Source of the DNA: Hyphomonadaceae bacterium
GTDB taxonomy: Bacteria > Pseudomonadota > Alphaproteobacteria > Caulobacterales > Hyphomonadaceae
Direction: 5' to 3'
Assembly (NCBI GenBank): GCA_016714495.1
Contig: JADKDU010000002.1
Location: forward strand, 434,001 to 498,000
DNA length: 64,000 nucleotides
The translations under genes were made by a program, and so were the position numbers. The notes beneath the pieces were generated by a model. It had not been told where the DNA came from, made no database searches, and was given only the letters and a program-made list of their open reading frames with translations. Position 1 is the stretch's first letter, and each line of letters opens with the position of its first letter. Below, piece by piece: positions 19,790 to 28,300 of this stretch.

Positions 19790-20772
19790 TCATGTCCGGC
19801 GGTGAAAGACCACCTGGCTCACGCCGCGTTTGCCGCTCACGCGAGACAGCTGCACCACCACATCGATCACCGAGCGCGCATAGTCGATCACATCCGCCCG
19901 CGTCAGCGTCAGCCCGGCCTGCAAGGTCATGAACGCAATCTGATCCATCGCGCCCTGTGGGCTGTCTGCGTGCACGGTCGTCAACGAACCCGGATGTCCC
20001 GTATTCACCGCGCGAAGAAACGTGAACGCTTCCGCCCCGCGAATTTCCCCTACCATCAGCCGGTCCGGCCGCATCCGCAGGCTCGCCCGCAACAGCTCAT
20101 CGATCCCGACCCGCGCCTCGCCCAACTCGCTGTTCACGGCGATCAGGCCCACCGCATTCGGATGCGCCAGCTTCACCTCGGGCGTGTCCTCGATCACGAT
20201 CAGGCGGTCGCCCTGCGGAACTTCCTTCAGCAAGGCATTCAGGAACGTTGTCTTCCCCGTGCCCGTGCCTCCCGAAATCACGATATTACGCCCGGCCTTA
20301 ACGGCCTGCGAGAAGAACGCCTTCATGTCCCCGCGATCCAGCAGCGATTGAAGCTCCGCATCTTTTCCGCGCGCTCGCTTCCCGCGGCACGCTTGGCTCC
20401 GGCAAAAGCGCCCGATGCTTCGTAATTGTCGAGCGTAAGATCCTGAACAACATGCTTCCGGATCGCCAGCGCGAAATGCGTCCGCGTCGCCGGCGGTGAG
20501 ACGATCTGAACCCGCGCGCCATCGGGCAACGTCGCGGCAAGCAAGGGATACTCGCGACTAACACCCTGCGCCGTGTGCGCCGCAATCTGCTGCGCCAGTC
20601 GCAGCATCATCACTTCGGTTACATCCGGTGCTGCATGATGTTCAAACCCGCGCGCGCCATCGATCCAGACTTCTCCGGGCCGGTTGACCAGGATGTCAGT
20701 CACATCGGCCCTGTCCAGCCAGGTTGCGAACGGCGTTAGGTAGGTGCGGAGATAAACCCCTTCGCCGATCAA
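19790..20772 (-). CDS. virB11: VirB11 secretion ATPase, frame interrupted
   Basis: Hexameric traffic ATPase of the type IV secretion system, cytoplasmic face. The N-terminal domain (20323-20772; VTDILVNRPGEVWIDG) and the C-terminal ATPase domain (19790-20326; Walker A SGGTGTGKTT, Asp box VIEDTPE, Walker B LMVGEIRG, HADSP) lie in different frames. The break is at about 20359-20366, where CATCTTTT on the plus strand is one base short: adding a base restores a continuous linker through DAELQSLLDRGD into MKAFF. Its start overlaps the end of virB10 by 4 nt. Either a recent frameshift or a homopolymer error. Confidence 0.88.
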
Positions 20773-21941
20773 TTTGATGCGCCCGATTTGACAGGTCCGA
20801 CCGTCGAGAAGTCGAGGTCCTGGCTCACGAACACCCGCACGGGAGATCCCTGCGGCACGGTCACGGTCGGCCCGACATTGGTCGATGACGTCAAGGCGCT
20901 TGATCCGGCGTCCACGCCTGCGCGGGTCGAAGCGATGACGATGCTGGTGTCGCTCGAATCCGTCACGGCTGCGCCGCCTATGTTCAGCAGCGTCAAGAGG
21001 ATTGCGCCGCCGAACCGCTCGAAGAAGTGCGTGTTGACGTCGCCATCAAGCCCGCCGCGTCCAAGCCCGTCTGTGGCTGGCGACGCGAGCTCGATCATCG
21101 CGCCGTCAGGCCGGACAAGCCGTGTCCAGATCACGAAGGTCCGGCTCTGGCCCAGCGCCACGCCGGATTTGTATTGTCCGATCAGACGGGACCCGCGCGG
21201 CACAAGCGTCCGCGCCCCATCAAAGCCTTTGACCTCGCGCGTGACGACGGCGCGGACATATCCGGGCAGGTCGGAATTCAATGCGGTCTCGAGAACCGCT
21301 GCGATCACAGTGCCCTCGATGATCGTATTCGAAGGGTCGCGCAGCTGGCTCGCGCGCGCTGGCTTCGAGGAATCGCCGACGCCGAATTTCTGCGCGAAAC
21401 GTTCGTCTGCATTCATGCTCTGGTTGGCGCCCGCCCCGACAGCTCCGGCGACGGCGGCGGGATCCAGCGGCTTGCCATCTGGCCCAATCGCAGCGCCCGG
21501 CGCCGGCGCCTTGTATTCGCCGAGGTCGACCACCAAAGCTGGCGCGCGCAGACGATCCAATTCACCCTGCGTCGGGCCTGCCGGAACCGGTGGCGGCGGC
21601 GGTTGCTCTTCGACAGGCGGAGGCGGTTCGACCAGAACGGGTTCCGGCTGCGCGGGCTGGTACGCCGGCATCACCGGCGCGCTCGCGGCCGTCGCTGCGG
21701 CAAGCCGTTGCGCTTCCGCCGTCGCGGCTGATTGTTCGCTTGCAAAACGCGCCGTCTCCATTGTGGCGCGGTTCGCGTCGAGCTGCAGGAAGACGATAAC
21801 GCCCAGCGCAAGCGCGCCGACAAGGCCGAACACGATCGGCCACAGGCTGGTGCTTTGCGCGACGCGCGGCGGGGCGTCCACGTCGAAAGTGGGATCAAGG
21901 CCGGTGCGGGGCGGTGGCGGAGGTGCTGGATCGCGCGCCAT
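20769..21941 (-). CDS. virB10: VirB10/TrbI-like type IV secretion core protein
   Basis: 390 aa. Short Pro-rich cytoplasmic tail, one transmembrane helix (about residues 32-53: PIVFGLVGALALGVIVFL), a long Ala/Pro/Gln-rich periplasmic linker, then the TrbI domain with EGTVIAAVLETALNSDLPG, LVPRGSRLIGQY and FGGAILLTLL, part of which forms the outer-membrane pore. VirB10 spans both membranes and links the ATPases to the VirB9 core ring. The gene begins 1 nt after virB9 ends and overlaps virB11 by 4 nt. Confidence 0.93.
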   Translation of the reverse strand: MARDPAPPPPPRTGLDPTFDVDAPPRVAQSTSLWPIVFGLVGALALGVIVFLQLDANRATMETARFASEQSAATAEAQRLAAATAASAPVMPAYQPAQPEPVLVEPPPPVEEQPPPPPVPAGPTQGELDRLRAPALVVDLGEYKAPAPGAAIGPDGKPLDPAAVAGAVGAGANQSMNADERFAQKFGVGDSSKPARASQLRDPSNTIIEGTVIAAVLETALNSDLPGYVRAVVTREVKGFDGARTLVPRGSRLIGQYKSGVALGQSRTFVIWTRLVRPDGAMIELASPATDGLGRGGLDGDVNTHFFERFGGAILLTLLNIGGAAVTDSSDTSIVIASTRAGVDAGSSALTSSTNVGPTVTVPQGSPVRVFVSQDLDFSTVGPVKSGASN

Positions 21942-21942
21942 G

Positions 21943-22773
21943 TCAACCTCGGCTCGGCTGTGGCAAGGGTGCGGGCTTCGCCTTGGGACGCTTGCTCCAC
22001 GCCCTGTTCTTCACTTCGGCCTGGGTCTTGCCATAGCGGAGGATGAACGTCTCGGCGATGAAGTCGGCGACCGTATAGTCGCCGGAGACGCGCGTATTCG
22101 CCATCTCCTCCTTCCCGTCCGCGCCGATCACAAACACGGCCGGGGCGGCATTGCGGCTATCGAACTGGAAATACGTAACGGCGCCATCGTCGAACACACG
22201 AACCGGGTGCAGGTTTTTCTGACCCTTCAACTCGTAATCAAAATTGAAGTCCTCCGGCTTCGGCGGCGGAGGTGGCGGCGGCGGAGGCGGCGCAAGATCG
22301 GCCACCACGGGCGGGGTGGGATAAAGGAAGCGCAGTCTCAGCAGCGTATTCGGGTCATTGGCGTTCTTGCCTTCGGTAGCCGTGAGCAGGAAGGAATAGA
22401 TCCGTTGGGTCGTGACGACCGTCATGCTGGTCGGGGTGGATTTAGACATCGGTTTCAGAAAGAGCAGCGTCGCCTTCCGGTTCGGCGTCACCTGCCACGA
22501 CAGGGAATCGCCGATCGAGACATTCTCGATCCGCTCGTCCGCGCCGAACTCGATCGTCAGTTCGTAGCCAAGCTGGCCCCGGATCCCCACGATCGCGTTG
22601 GGGTCGTACATGAATTCCTTGATGCGCGGGTCGCCCGGTCCCGGCTTCGGATATGTCGCGGTCTGGGCGACGGCCGCTGGAATCCAGGCTGCCTCACACG
22701 CCGCCAGCGCCAGCACGGCGAGCGCAGCTTCTCGAAACTTCAAACGGTTCTTTCCTCGACCCATCGGGCTCAT
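21943..22773 (-). CDS. virB9: VirB9/TrbG-like type IV secretion core protein
   Basis: 276 aa from the chosen ATG. Signal peptide ending near AAVAQ. The N-terminal domain binds the VirB10 core (GYELTIEFGADERIENVSIGD is split across its strands), then a poly-proline linker of ten residues, and a C-terminal domain with GQKNLHPVRVFDDG and TYFQF. The usual VirB7 lipoprotein partner gene is not adjacent. The longer frame upstream (to 22968) has no signal-like start, and an alternative ATG sits three codons downstream. The 88-nt gap to virB6 is too short for virB8. Confidence 0.9.
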   Translation of the reverse strand: MSPMGRGKNRLKFREAALAVLALAACEAAWIPAAVAQTATYPKPGPGDPRIKEFMYDPNAIVGIRGQLGYELTIEFGADERIENVSIGDSLSWQVTPNRKATLLFLKPMSKSTPTSMTVVTTQRIYSFLLTATEGKNANDPNTLLRLRFLYPTPPVVADLAPPPPPPPPPPKPEDFNFDYELKGQKNLHPVRVFDDGAVTYFQFDSRNAAPAVFVIGADGKEEMANTRVSGDYTVADFIAETFILRYGKTQAEVKNRAWSKRPKAKPAPLPQPSRG

Positions 22774-22861
22774 GGCATTCCGCCCCCGGGCGCCGTGCGT
22801 GTATCGACACCATTTTCGGGCCGTCGCGCAAGTGAACACTCTGTCGTAACTGCGCCCATGC

Positions 22862-24052
22862 TCAGCGATCCTCCCGACGAACGGTTGGTCGCGGCGCGCG
22901 GTTGTATGTTTGGCCGAGACGATCGCTCGCCAGCAAGGGCGCTGAGGCGACCGCATCCGCGATCTCACCCGTCCTGCGCGAGTAGACTTCGCGGCTCGAA
23001 TAGCCGGCCCCGGTTGTCGCGGCCTGCGCCCTGTCGATCATGGCCACGCGGGCCGCGACCTCCTCGGCCCGTGCGCCGGCAGAGCTGCTGGAAGGGCGAT
23101 CGGGAGCCGGAAGCCGCTGCACGGAACGCTCTTCGCTTCGCCCGCGATTGAAGCCGAAGCCTCGTCCGATCGCCGCCACGGCGCCAAGCCCGAAGATCAT
23201 CACCATCACGAACACGGTGACGACGATGGCGATCGTGATGACCGGCCCCATGTCGAATTTCTGCTCCGCGGCGTTCTCGAGCAGCAGCTTCAAGAAGGGC
23301 TGCAGGATCATCAGCATCACCGCGCCGAAGACGTTTACGGCGAGCGGCGCCATCGCGAATGAGAACGTCGCGCGCATCCAGCCTTCAAACAGCCCGCGCG
23401 TCTGGTCGAACAAGAGCATGCCGATGAAGATCGGCCCGATCGCCAGCAGGAAAGCGAGCACGATCTTTGTCGCGATGATGATCCCGAGCGTCAGTAACAG
23501 CAGGGCGATTGAGGTCAGCCACAGCAGGCCAGACCCAAGCATCGGACCACCTTGCAGCAAATTGGCCGTCGGGCTCGCCATGCCGCCATAAACGCCGGCC
23601 GCGCCGCTTAAATCCTCGAATGTCTGCTGTACGCCACCCATGACATCGCCATCGAACGTCGATCCCTGCGCCGCCAGCGGCCCAACGAACATCTTCATGA
23701 TTTCGGCCGGCCCATCGAACAGCAGGTTGAAGATCAGCGTCTGGTAAGCTGCCCATGAGGTGAGGAAGGCGAGGATCAATCCGATCTTCAGCGCCGCAAA
23801 CGGCAGCTCCGTCACGCGCATGCCGCCGCGTCCGAACAGCAGCTGATAGCCGATGAGGGCGATATAGATCGTCAGCAGGCCTGTGAATGCGGTCGAGAAC
23901 AGCGTGTCGGGGCCGACGAGATTTCGATAGGTGTCGTGCACCAGGACGCGGATATGACAATCCACCGTCTCAAGGACGCCGCCGACCATGCCGGCTTCTG
24001 GAGGGGCTGGGCAGAACGCCACTATGCGGCCCCCAGCAATCTTGGCATCCAT
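22862..24052 (-). CDS. virB6: VirB6/TrbL-like inner-membrane channel protein
   Basis: 396 aa polytopic membrane protein with six or so hydrophobic segments between residues 50 and 300 (for example LLTIYIALIGYQLLFG and LLLLTLGIIIATKIVLAF) and a polar, Ser/Arg-rich tail. ETVDCHIRVLV near the start and FLLAIGPIFIGMLLFDQTRGLFEGW are typical of VirB6. It forms part of the inner-membrane translocation path. Its 5' end overlaps virB4 by 31 nt; an internal ATG at codon 22 is an alternative start. Confidence 0.9.
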   Translation of the reverse strand: MDAKIAGGRIVAFCPAPPEAGMVGGVLETVDCHIRVLVHDTYRNLVGPDTLFSTAFTGLLTIYIALIGYQLLFGRGGMRVTELPFAALKIGLILAFLTSWAAYQTLIFNLLFDGPAEIMKMFVGPLAAQGSTFDGDVMGGVQQTFEDLSGAAGVYGGMASPTANLLQGGPMLGSGLLWLTSIALLLLTLGIIIATKIVLAFLLAIGPIFIGMLLFDQTRGLFEGWMRATFSFAMAPLAVNVFGAVMLMILQPFLKLLLENAAEQKFDMGPVITIAIVVTVFVMVMIFGLGAVAAIGRGFGFNRGRSEERSVQRLPAPDRPSSSSAGARAEEVAARVAMIDRAQAATTGAGYSSREVYSRRTGEIADAVASAPLLASDRLGQTYNRAPRPTVRREDR

Positions 24053-26394
24053 TCGTCGGGGCTGTCTCCAACCTCGGAGCGGATGTCGTCGAGTATGCGC
24101 ACGGTGCGCTCGCGGCCGGAAAGGACGGTCAGCAGGTCCCGCTCACCTGTCAGGTTGAGGCGCGCCACCACGCTCTCTGCGCCGTGCTTTACGAGGAAGC
24201 AGCGTGACGTGTCTGGCAGTGTACGGATCAGGTCGAACTCATGGCCTGAAAGCCCAAAGCCCTTGCAGTACTCGTTTTCCTGCGCCTTCGGGTTCGGCAG
24301 GAAGATCTGTGTGGCCGACTGTTCGATGACGGCGCTGGCGATCCGGCTTTCGAGTGCGTCGCCTGTCGATTGCGTCGCGAAGCCAACGATCCCGTTACGC
24401 TTACGGATGGTCTTTTCCCAGTCGCGAATGCGTGCGACGAACACCTCGTCGTCCAGCGCCTTCCAGCCTTCATCCACCACGATGATCGACGGCTGGCCGT
24501 TGAGACGCTCTTCAACGCGATGGAAGAGATACATCATGGTCGGCGTGCGCACGACCGGATCTTCGAGCAGGTGAGTCATGTCGAACCCGGCGATACGGGT
24601 ATCGAGATCAAGATGGTCGTCCTCGTTGTCAAACAGCCAGGCGCGATCGCCTTCGTGAATCCACGGATTGAGACGCGAGGCGAGATCGCCCGGCGTCGGT
24701 CTGCGCCCGCCGAGAAAGAGTTCGCGGAAATAGCGGAGCCGCCGGAAATTCGGGGTCTGATCGTAGTTGGCCGACACGGCGGCGGAGATAGTCGCGTTGT
24801 CTTCCGCGCTCAGGACTTCGCCATTGGATGTCACCAGCTTCGCGGTCCATTGCTGGAGGAAGCGGCGATTGCCAGGCGTGTCGGGAAGCTGCAGCGGATT
24901 GAAGCCAGTCTTCACGCCGGGGCGGATCAGGTCATATTTGCCGCCCATCGCGCGCAAGAAGATTTCCGCCCCGCGATCTTTGTCGAAGAACACGACCTTA
25001 GGCTCGAAGCGCTCGCACTGCGCGATCAGGAAGTTCAGAACTACGGTCTTGCCGGCGCCCGAGGGCCCGATGACGAGGAAGTTGCCGAGATCACCCTTGT
25101 GGAAATTGAAATAGTAGGGCGAGGCCGCGGTCGTCTCCAGCAGCGTGACGGCCGGCCCCCAGTGATTGCCGCCGGCGCGGCCGACAGGGTGGCTGTGGAA
25201 GCTGGCGAGGCCCGAGAAGTTTGCCGATGAGATCAGCGCCTTGCGCGGGATGTATTGCGTATTCCCGGGGAATTGGCCCCAGAAGCTGGGCTCCAAGGCT
25301 GCTTCCTCGCGCACGCCGATGACGCCAATCTCTGTCAGCGCGGCCTGCACGTCGGCGACGGCGTTGTCGAGCGGTTCGAAATCCGGCGCGCGGACCATCA
25401 TCGTGAAATGATGTTCGCCGAACACCGCGCGCCCGGCGGCGACATCGTCCTTGGCCTGAACAAGATCGCGGCGCAAAGACAGCGCTTCATCATCCGCCGC
25501 GCGCATGCGGCGCAGGGCGAGGTTCATGCGGTTCAGCGCGGGCTGGCGATCAACGAAGCTGAAGCTCTGCGAAATCACCATCTCATGCGGCACGCGCAGC
25601 AGGCTATCGAGCTGGCCGGCGGATGTGTGCGGCGGATATTCCTTCACGGCCAAGATCGCGGCGAGCGTGCGAGGGCTGCGCGCATTGCCGGACAGCTCCA
25701 GCGTGTCCTTGCCGAAGCTCACGCGCCGATCGACGAAGAAGGCGCCGCCCTTTTCATAGGGCACGGGTCTCAGCTCGCCATCGAACAGGAAGGCGAGGAA
25801 TTCCAGCGGCTCGGAGAATAGCCCGCCCGGCGTTTCATAGGCGCCCAGAAGACGAGGCCCATAAGGTTGCAATGCGGCGAGCAGACTGTCGGTTGCGGCG
25901 TCCAGTTCGCGGCGGTCGCGCACGCGGCTGACCGCGTCCCATTGTTTCTTGGCGCCCATGATGCCTGAACGGCCCATGACGGGCTTTCGGGTCAGAGTAA
26001 GGAATAGGTCGTTGACGAACAGCCGCCGTCCCGAGAGGCGTGAACGCCAGCTGGCGTCGAGATTGCGCGCGAACGGGTTGGAGAAATCACCCTCCAGTCC
26101 CGGCCTCACCATGTGGCGAATGACATGCGCGCCGATCGACAGCCGTGATGAGGCGATGCCGCGCAGCACGGTGTCGCGCACATTCTTGCGGTAATTCAGT
26201 TCCTGGGTATCTGCGGTTTCGAAGGCAAAACCAGCAAGATGCAGCACTTGGATCTGCGCGCCATCGCGTGTTGCGATTGTGGTTTCGTCGATGTGGCGCG
26301 CATATGGCAGCATGTCCGCCGCTTTCTTCTCGCGACGCGCCAGTTTCTTGTTGCCCCTCGTCCCCGTTTTCTTCGGAGCCGGTTTTTTCTTCAT
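24022..26394 (-). CDS. virB4: VirB4/TrbE-like type IV secretion ATPase
   Basis: 790 aa. A Lys-rich N-terminus, the CagE/TrbE/VirB4 N-terminal domain, then the ATPase domain with Walker A GPSGAGKT (residues 443-450) and Walker B IIVVDEGWKAL. It powers substrate transfer and pilus assembly at the inner membrane. Full length for the family and frame intact. ATG start overlaps the virB3 stop by 4 nt. Confidence 0.95.
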   Translation of the reverse strand: MKKKPAPKKTGTRGNKKLARREKKAADMLPYARHIDETTIATRDGAQIQVLHLAGFAFETADTQELNYRKNVRDTVLRGIASSRLSIGAHVIRHMVRPGLEGDFSNPFARNLDASWRSRLSGRRLFVNDLFLTLTRKPVMGRSGIMGAKKQWDAVSRVRDRRELDAATDSLLAALQPYGPRLLGAYETPGGLFSEPLEFLAFLFDGELRPVPYEKGGAFFVDRRVSFGKDTLELSGNARSPRTLAAILAVKEYPPHTSAGQLDSLLRVPHEMVISQSFSFVDRQPALNRMNLALRRMRAADDEALSLRRDLVQAKDDVAAGRAVFGEHHFTMMVRAPDFEPLDNAVADVQAALTEIGVIGVREEAALEPSFWGQFPGNTQYIPRKALISSANFSGLASFHSHPVGRAGGNHWGPAVTLLETTAASPYYFNFHKGDLGNFLVIGPSGAGKTVVLNFLIAQCERFEPKVVFFDKDRGAEIFLRAMGGKYDLIRPGVKTGFNPLQLPDTPGNRRFLQQWTAKLVTSNGEVLSAEDNATISAAVSANYDQTPNFRRLRYFRELFLGGRRPTPGDLASRLNPWIHEGDRAWLFDNEDDHLDLDTRIAGFDMTHLLEDPVVRTPTMMYLFHRVEERLNGQPSIIVVDEGWKALDDEVFVARIRDWEKTIRKRNGIVGFATQSTGDALESRIASAVIEQSATQIFLPNPKAQENEYCKGFGLSGHEFDLIRTLPDTSRCFLVKHGAESVVARLNLTGERDLLTVLSGRERTVRILDDIRSEVGDSPDEWMPRLLGAA

Positions 26395-26675
26395 GGTGAG
26401 TACGAGTTACATCGCCAGTGAACGTAATTCTTCACGCGCGGGCAGCGGCTCACCTTCTGGATCCAGAGGTCGAGCCAGCGCGGCTCGCGCAGGCACATCA
26501 GATAGCCGATTGCGTGCAGCACCAGCGCAGTCACAATCGCCCAGAACGACTTGGTGATCAGGAACACTTCCGTTGTGACGACGAGGTTCAGCACGAAGAA
26601 TGAGTAGCTCACGCCCGCAAACATCTGCGGGCGGGTGAGGGCGTTGAAGACGATGTCGCGCTCGAGGCCTGCCAT
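26391..26675 (-). CDS. virB3: VirB3-like inner-membrane protein
   Basis: 94 aa with the VirB3 signature near the start (DIVFNALTRPQMFAGV) and two hydrophobic segments, then a short polar tail after LREPRWLDLW. It assists VirB4 in pilus assembly. Six nt downstream of virB2 and overlapping virB4. Confidence 0.92.
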   Translation of the reverse strand: MAGLERDIVFNALTRPQMFAGVSYSFFVLNLVVTTEVFLITKSFWAIVTALVLHAIGYLMCLREPRWLDLWIQKVSRCPRVKNYVHWRCNSYSP

Positions 26676-26681
26676 TCTTGT

Positions 26682-26996
26682 CTATCCCGCTGTCCGCGCG
26701 GCCATCTGTATACCGCCGACAATTGTTGCGGCGCCGAAGAGGATGAAGCACCCGACTATCACGGTAATCCCGTGTTTCCAGTTCATTCGCCCGGTGAGCA
26801 TCATGAAGCCGACAAAAGCGACGGCGATGACCGCGACGGCCGTGGCGATGCCGCCCTCCATCGTGCCGCGCACCCAGTTGACCGCGCCGAGGATCGGGCC
26901 CGAACCTTGAGGCGAGTTGACCTGCGCGAACGCCTCCTGCGCGGCGATCATCGTGGTCATGGTCAAGGCGGCTAGTCGGGCGGTGAACGCCATCAC
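26682..26996 (-). CDS. virB2: VirB2-like pilin
   Basis: 104 aa: signal peptide ending EAFAQ (residue 25), then the two hydrophobic helices of a VirB2/TrbC pilin (ATAVAVIAVAFVGFMML and ITVIVGCFILFGAATIV) joined by a short basic loop (TGRMNWKHG). It is the major subunit of the type IV secretion pilus. The first of two adjacent ATG codons overlaps the virB1 stop as ATGA. Confidence 0.92.
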   Translation of the reverse strand: MMAFTARLAALTMTTMIAAQEAFAQVNSPQGSGPILGAVNWVRGTMEGGIATAVAVIAVAFVGFMMLTGRMNWKHGITVIVGCFILFGAATIVGGIQMAARTAG

Positions 26997-27589
26997 TTGG
27001 TCTCCGGTACGCTGGTCCTGGCGAGGTAATCCATCACGGCCGCCACATAGGTGCGGGTCTCGGCATAGGGCGGGATACCTTTATGCCTCAGCACCGCATT
27101 GGGGCCGGCATTATAGGCTGCCACAGCGAGTTCCACATTGTTGTCGAACATTGCAAGCATCTGACGCAGGTACGCGGCGCCGCCCCGGGCATTCTGGGCC
27201 GGATCGTGGGGATCAACGCCCAGGCCGTCAGCGGTTGCGGGCATCAATTGCATCATGCCAATCGCGCCTTTTGGCGAAATTGCGCTGTGGCGGAACCTCG
27301 ATTCGACATAGGCGATCGCTTCCAGCAGGCGTGGCGACAGGTCGCTGGCCTCGCCTGCACGATCCAGCAGCGGTTGGGTCGAAGCGGGGGCGCCCACAGA
27401 TCTTGGGGAAGCACGCACTGGCGCGATCTCCTTCACTCCATCCGGCGTGATCAGGTTGGGACCGGAGATGGAGGTCACCCCCGCTGGCCCGATCTCAAGG
27501 ACTTGGGCTGCCGCAGGCGGCACGCAGCCTAGCGCAAGCGCCGCGCTGATTAGCGCGACCCGAAGCGGCAGGATGTCCTGTCCGTCCAT
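26993..27589 (-). CDS. virB1: VirB1-like lytic transglycosylase
   Basis: 198 aa from the chosen ATG. Sec signal peptide (cleavage near PAAAQ), then an SLT/lysozyme-like domain with catalytic Glu in AIAYVESRFRHSA, followed by SPKGAIGMMQLMPATA, the GGAAYLRQML segment and AVAAYNAGPNAV. It opens peptidoglycan for assembly of the secretion channel. It is the first gene of the minus-strand vir operon. An upstream in-frame extension to 27637 lacks signal-peptide character. Confidence 0.9.
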   Translation of the reverse strand: MDGQDILPLRVALISAALALGCVPPAAAQVLEIGPAGVTSISGPNLITPDGVKEIAPVRASPRSVGAPASTQPLLDRAGEASDLSPRLLEAIAYVESRFRHSAISPKGAIGMMQLMPATADGLGVDPHDPAQNARGGAAYLRQMLAMFDNNVELAVAAYNAGPNAVLRHKGIPPYAETRTYVAAVMDYLARTSVPETK

Positions 27590-27823
27590 GCGCCGACCCC
27601 GTTTGGCTGATGTGTTGCACGCTAGCCACGCCGGCAAAGGAAGTCGAGTTCCTGAAACCTTTGAATCGCATGGTTTTACATGCTGTTTTTGTAAGGTTGC
27701 CCGCCGATTGGCGGGCTTAGGCGAATTGTTTCAGACTCGCATCGACTCACGCGCGACCGCCGCCAGGGCCGTGCGCGCGTTGCAGGATCGCTGAACATCC
27801 GCCGCGACTTCCGTGCCAGTCTC

Positions 27824-28201
27824 TCAGGGTCGCCGCGCCATGAAGCCTGCCACGAGCGCTTCGACGATTTCCTTCTCATGCACCGGTTTGGCGAATACCG
27901 AATCCGCTCCGGCATGCGTCACATGTTGGTCGTAGGGCGGCGCGTGTTCGTCGAGCAGGACGCAGATGACGACGTTCGCTGCCGCGCTTCAAATTTCACG
28001 CACCGCATCTAGCGCCGCCGGATCACCAGACTCGATGGCGAGCAGTGTGGCCCATGGGCCGGGCAGTCCGGCCTTCACGTCGGACAAGCTCTCAACGACT
28101 GCAACCGTCCAGTAAAGGTTAGCGAGCGCAGACTCCAGGATGCGGCGACACGCCAGGTCCGGCTCGAAGACGATGCAGTGCGACGCGCACAGCGTTTTCA
28201 T
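27824..28201 (-). pseudogene. CheY-like receiver protein with internal TGA
   Basis: A single-domain response regulator of about 125 codons interrupted by an in-frame TGA at 27989-27991 (codon 71). The first part has the acidic-patch region (FEPDLACRRILESAL) and the second ends with GADSVFAKPVHEKEIVEAL, the conserved Lys switch region. The phosphoacceptor Asp is not where expected: the beta-3 stretch reads TLLAIESGDP. Both parts share one frame, so one base change (CGA to TGA is plausible) broke it. Remnant of two-component signalling. Confidence 0.7.
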
Positions 28202-28300
28202 GCTTGGCGCGCAGTCATACAGGGGTCCCCCCCGGCATGTATGCCACTCTAAACTAGGCGCCAATCAGTGTAAGGGAAGACGACTAGATCAAGTAGACTG

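Noticed and set aside
20788..23151. 787-codon plus-strand open frame across virB10-virB9
   Set aside because: Antisense shadow of two well-supported VirB genes in high-GC DNA; product is Ser/Arg/Pro-rich without domains.
27660..27730. GCCCGCC/GGCGGGC hairpin near the vir operon promoter as a terminator
   Set aside because: The T-run lies on the 5' side for plus and becomes A-rich for minus; no upstream gene ends there.
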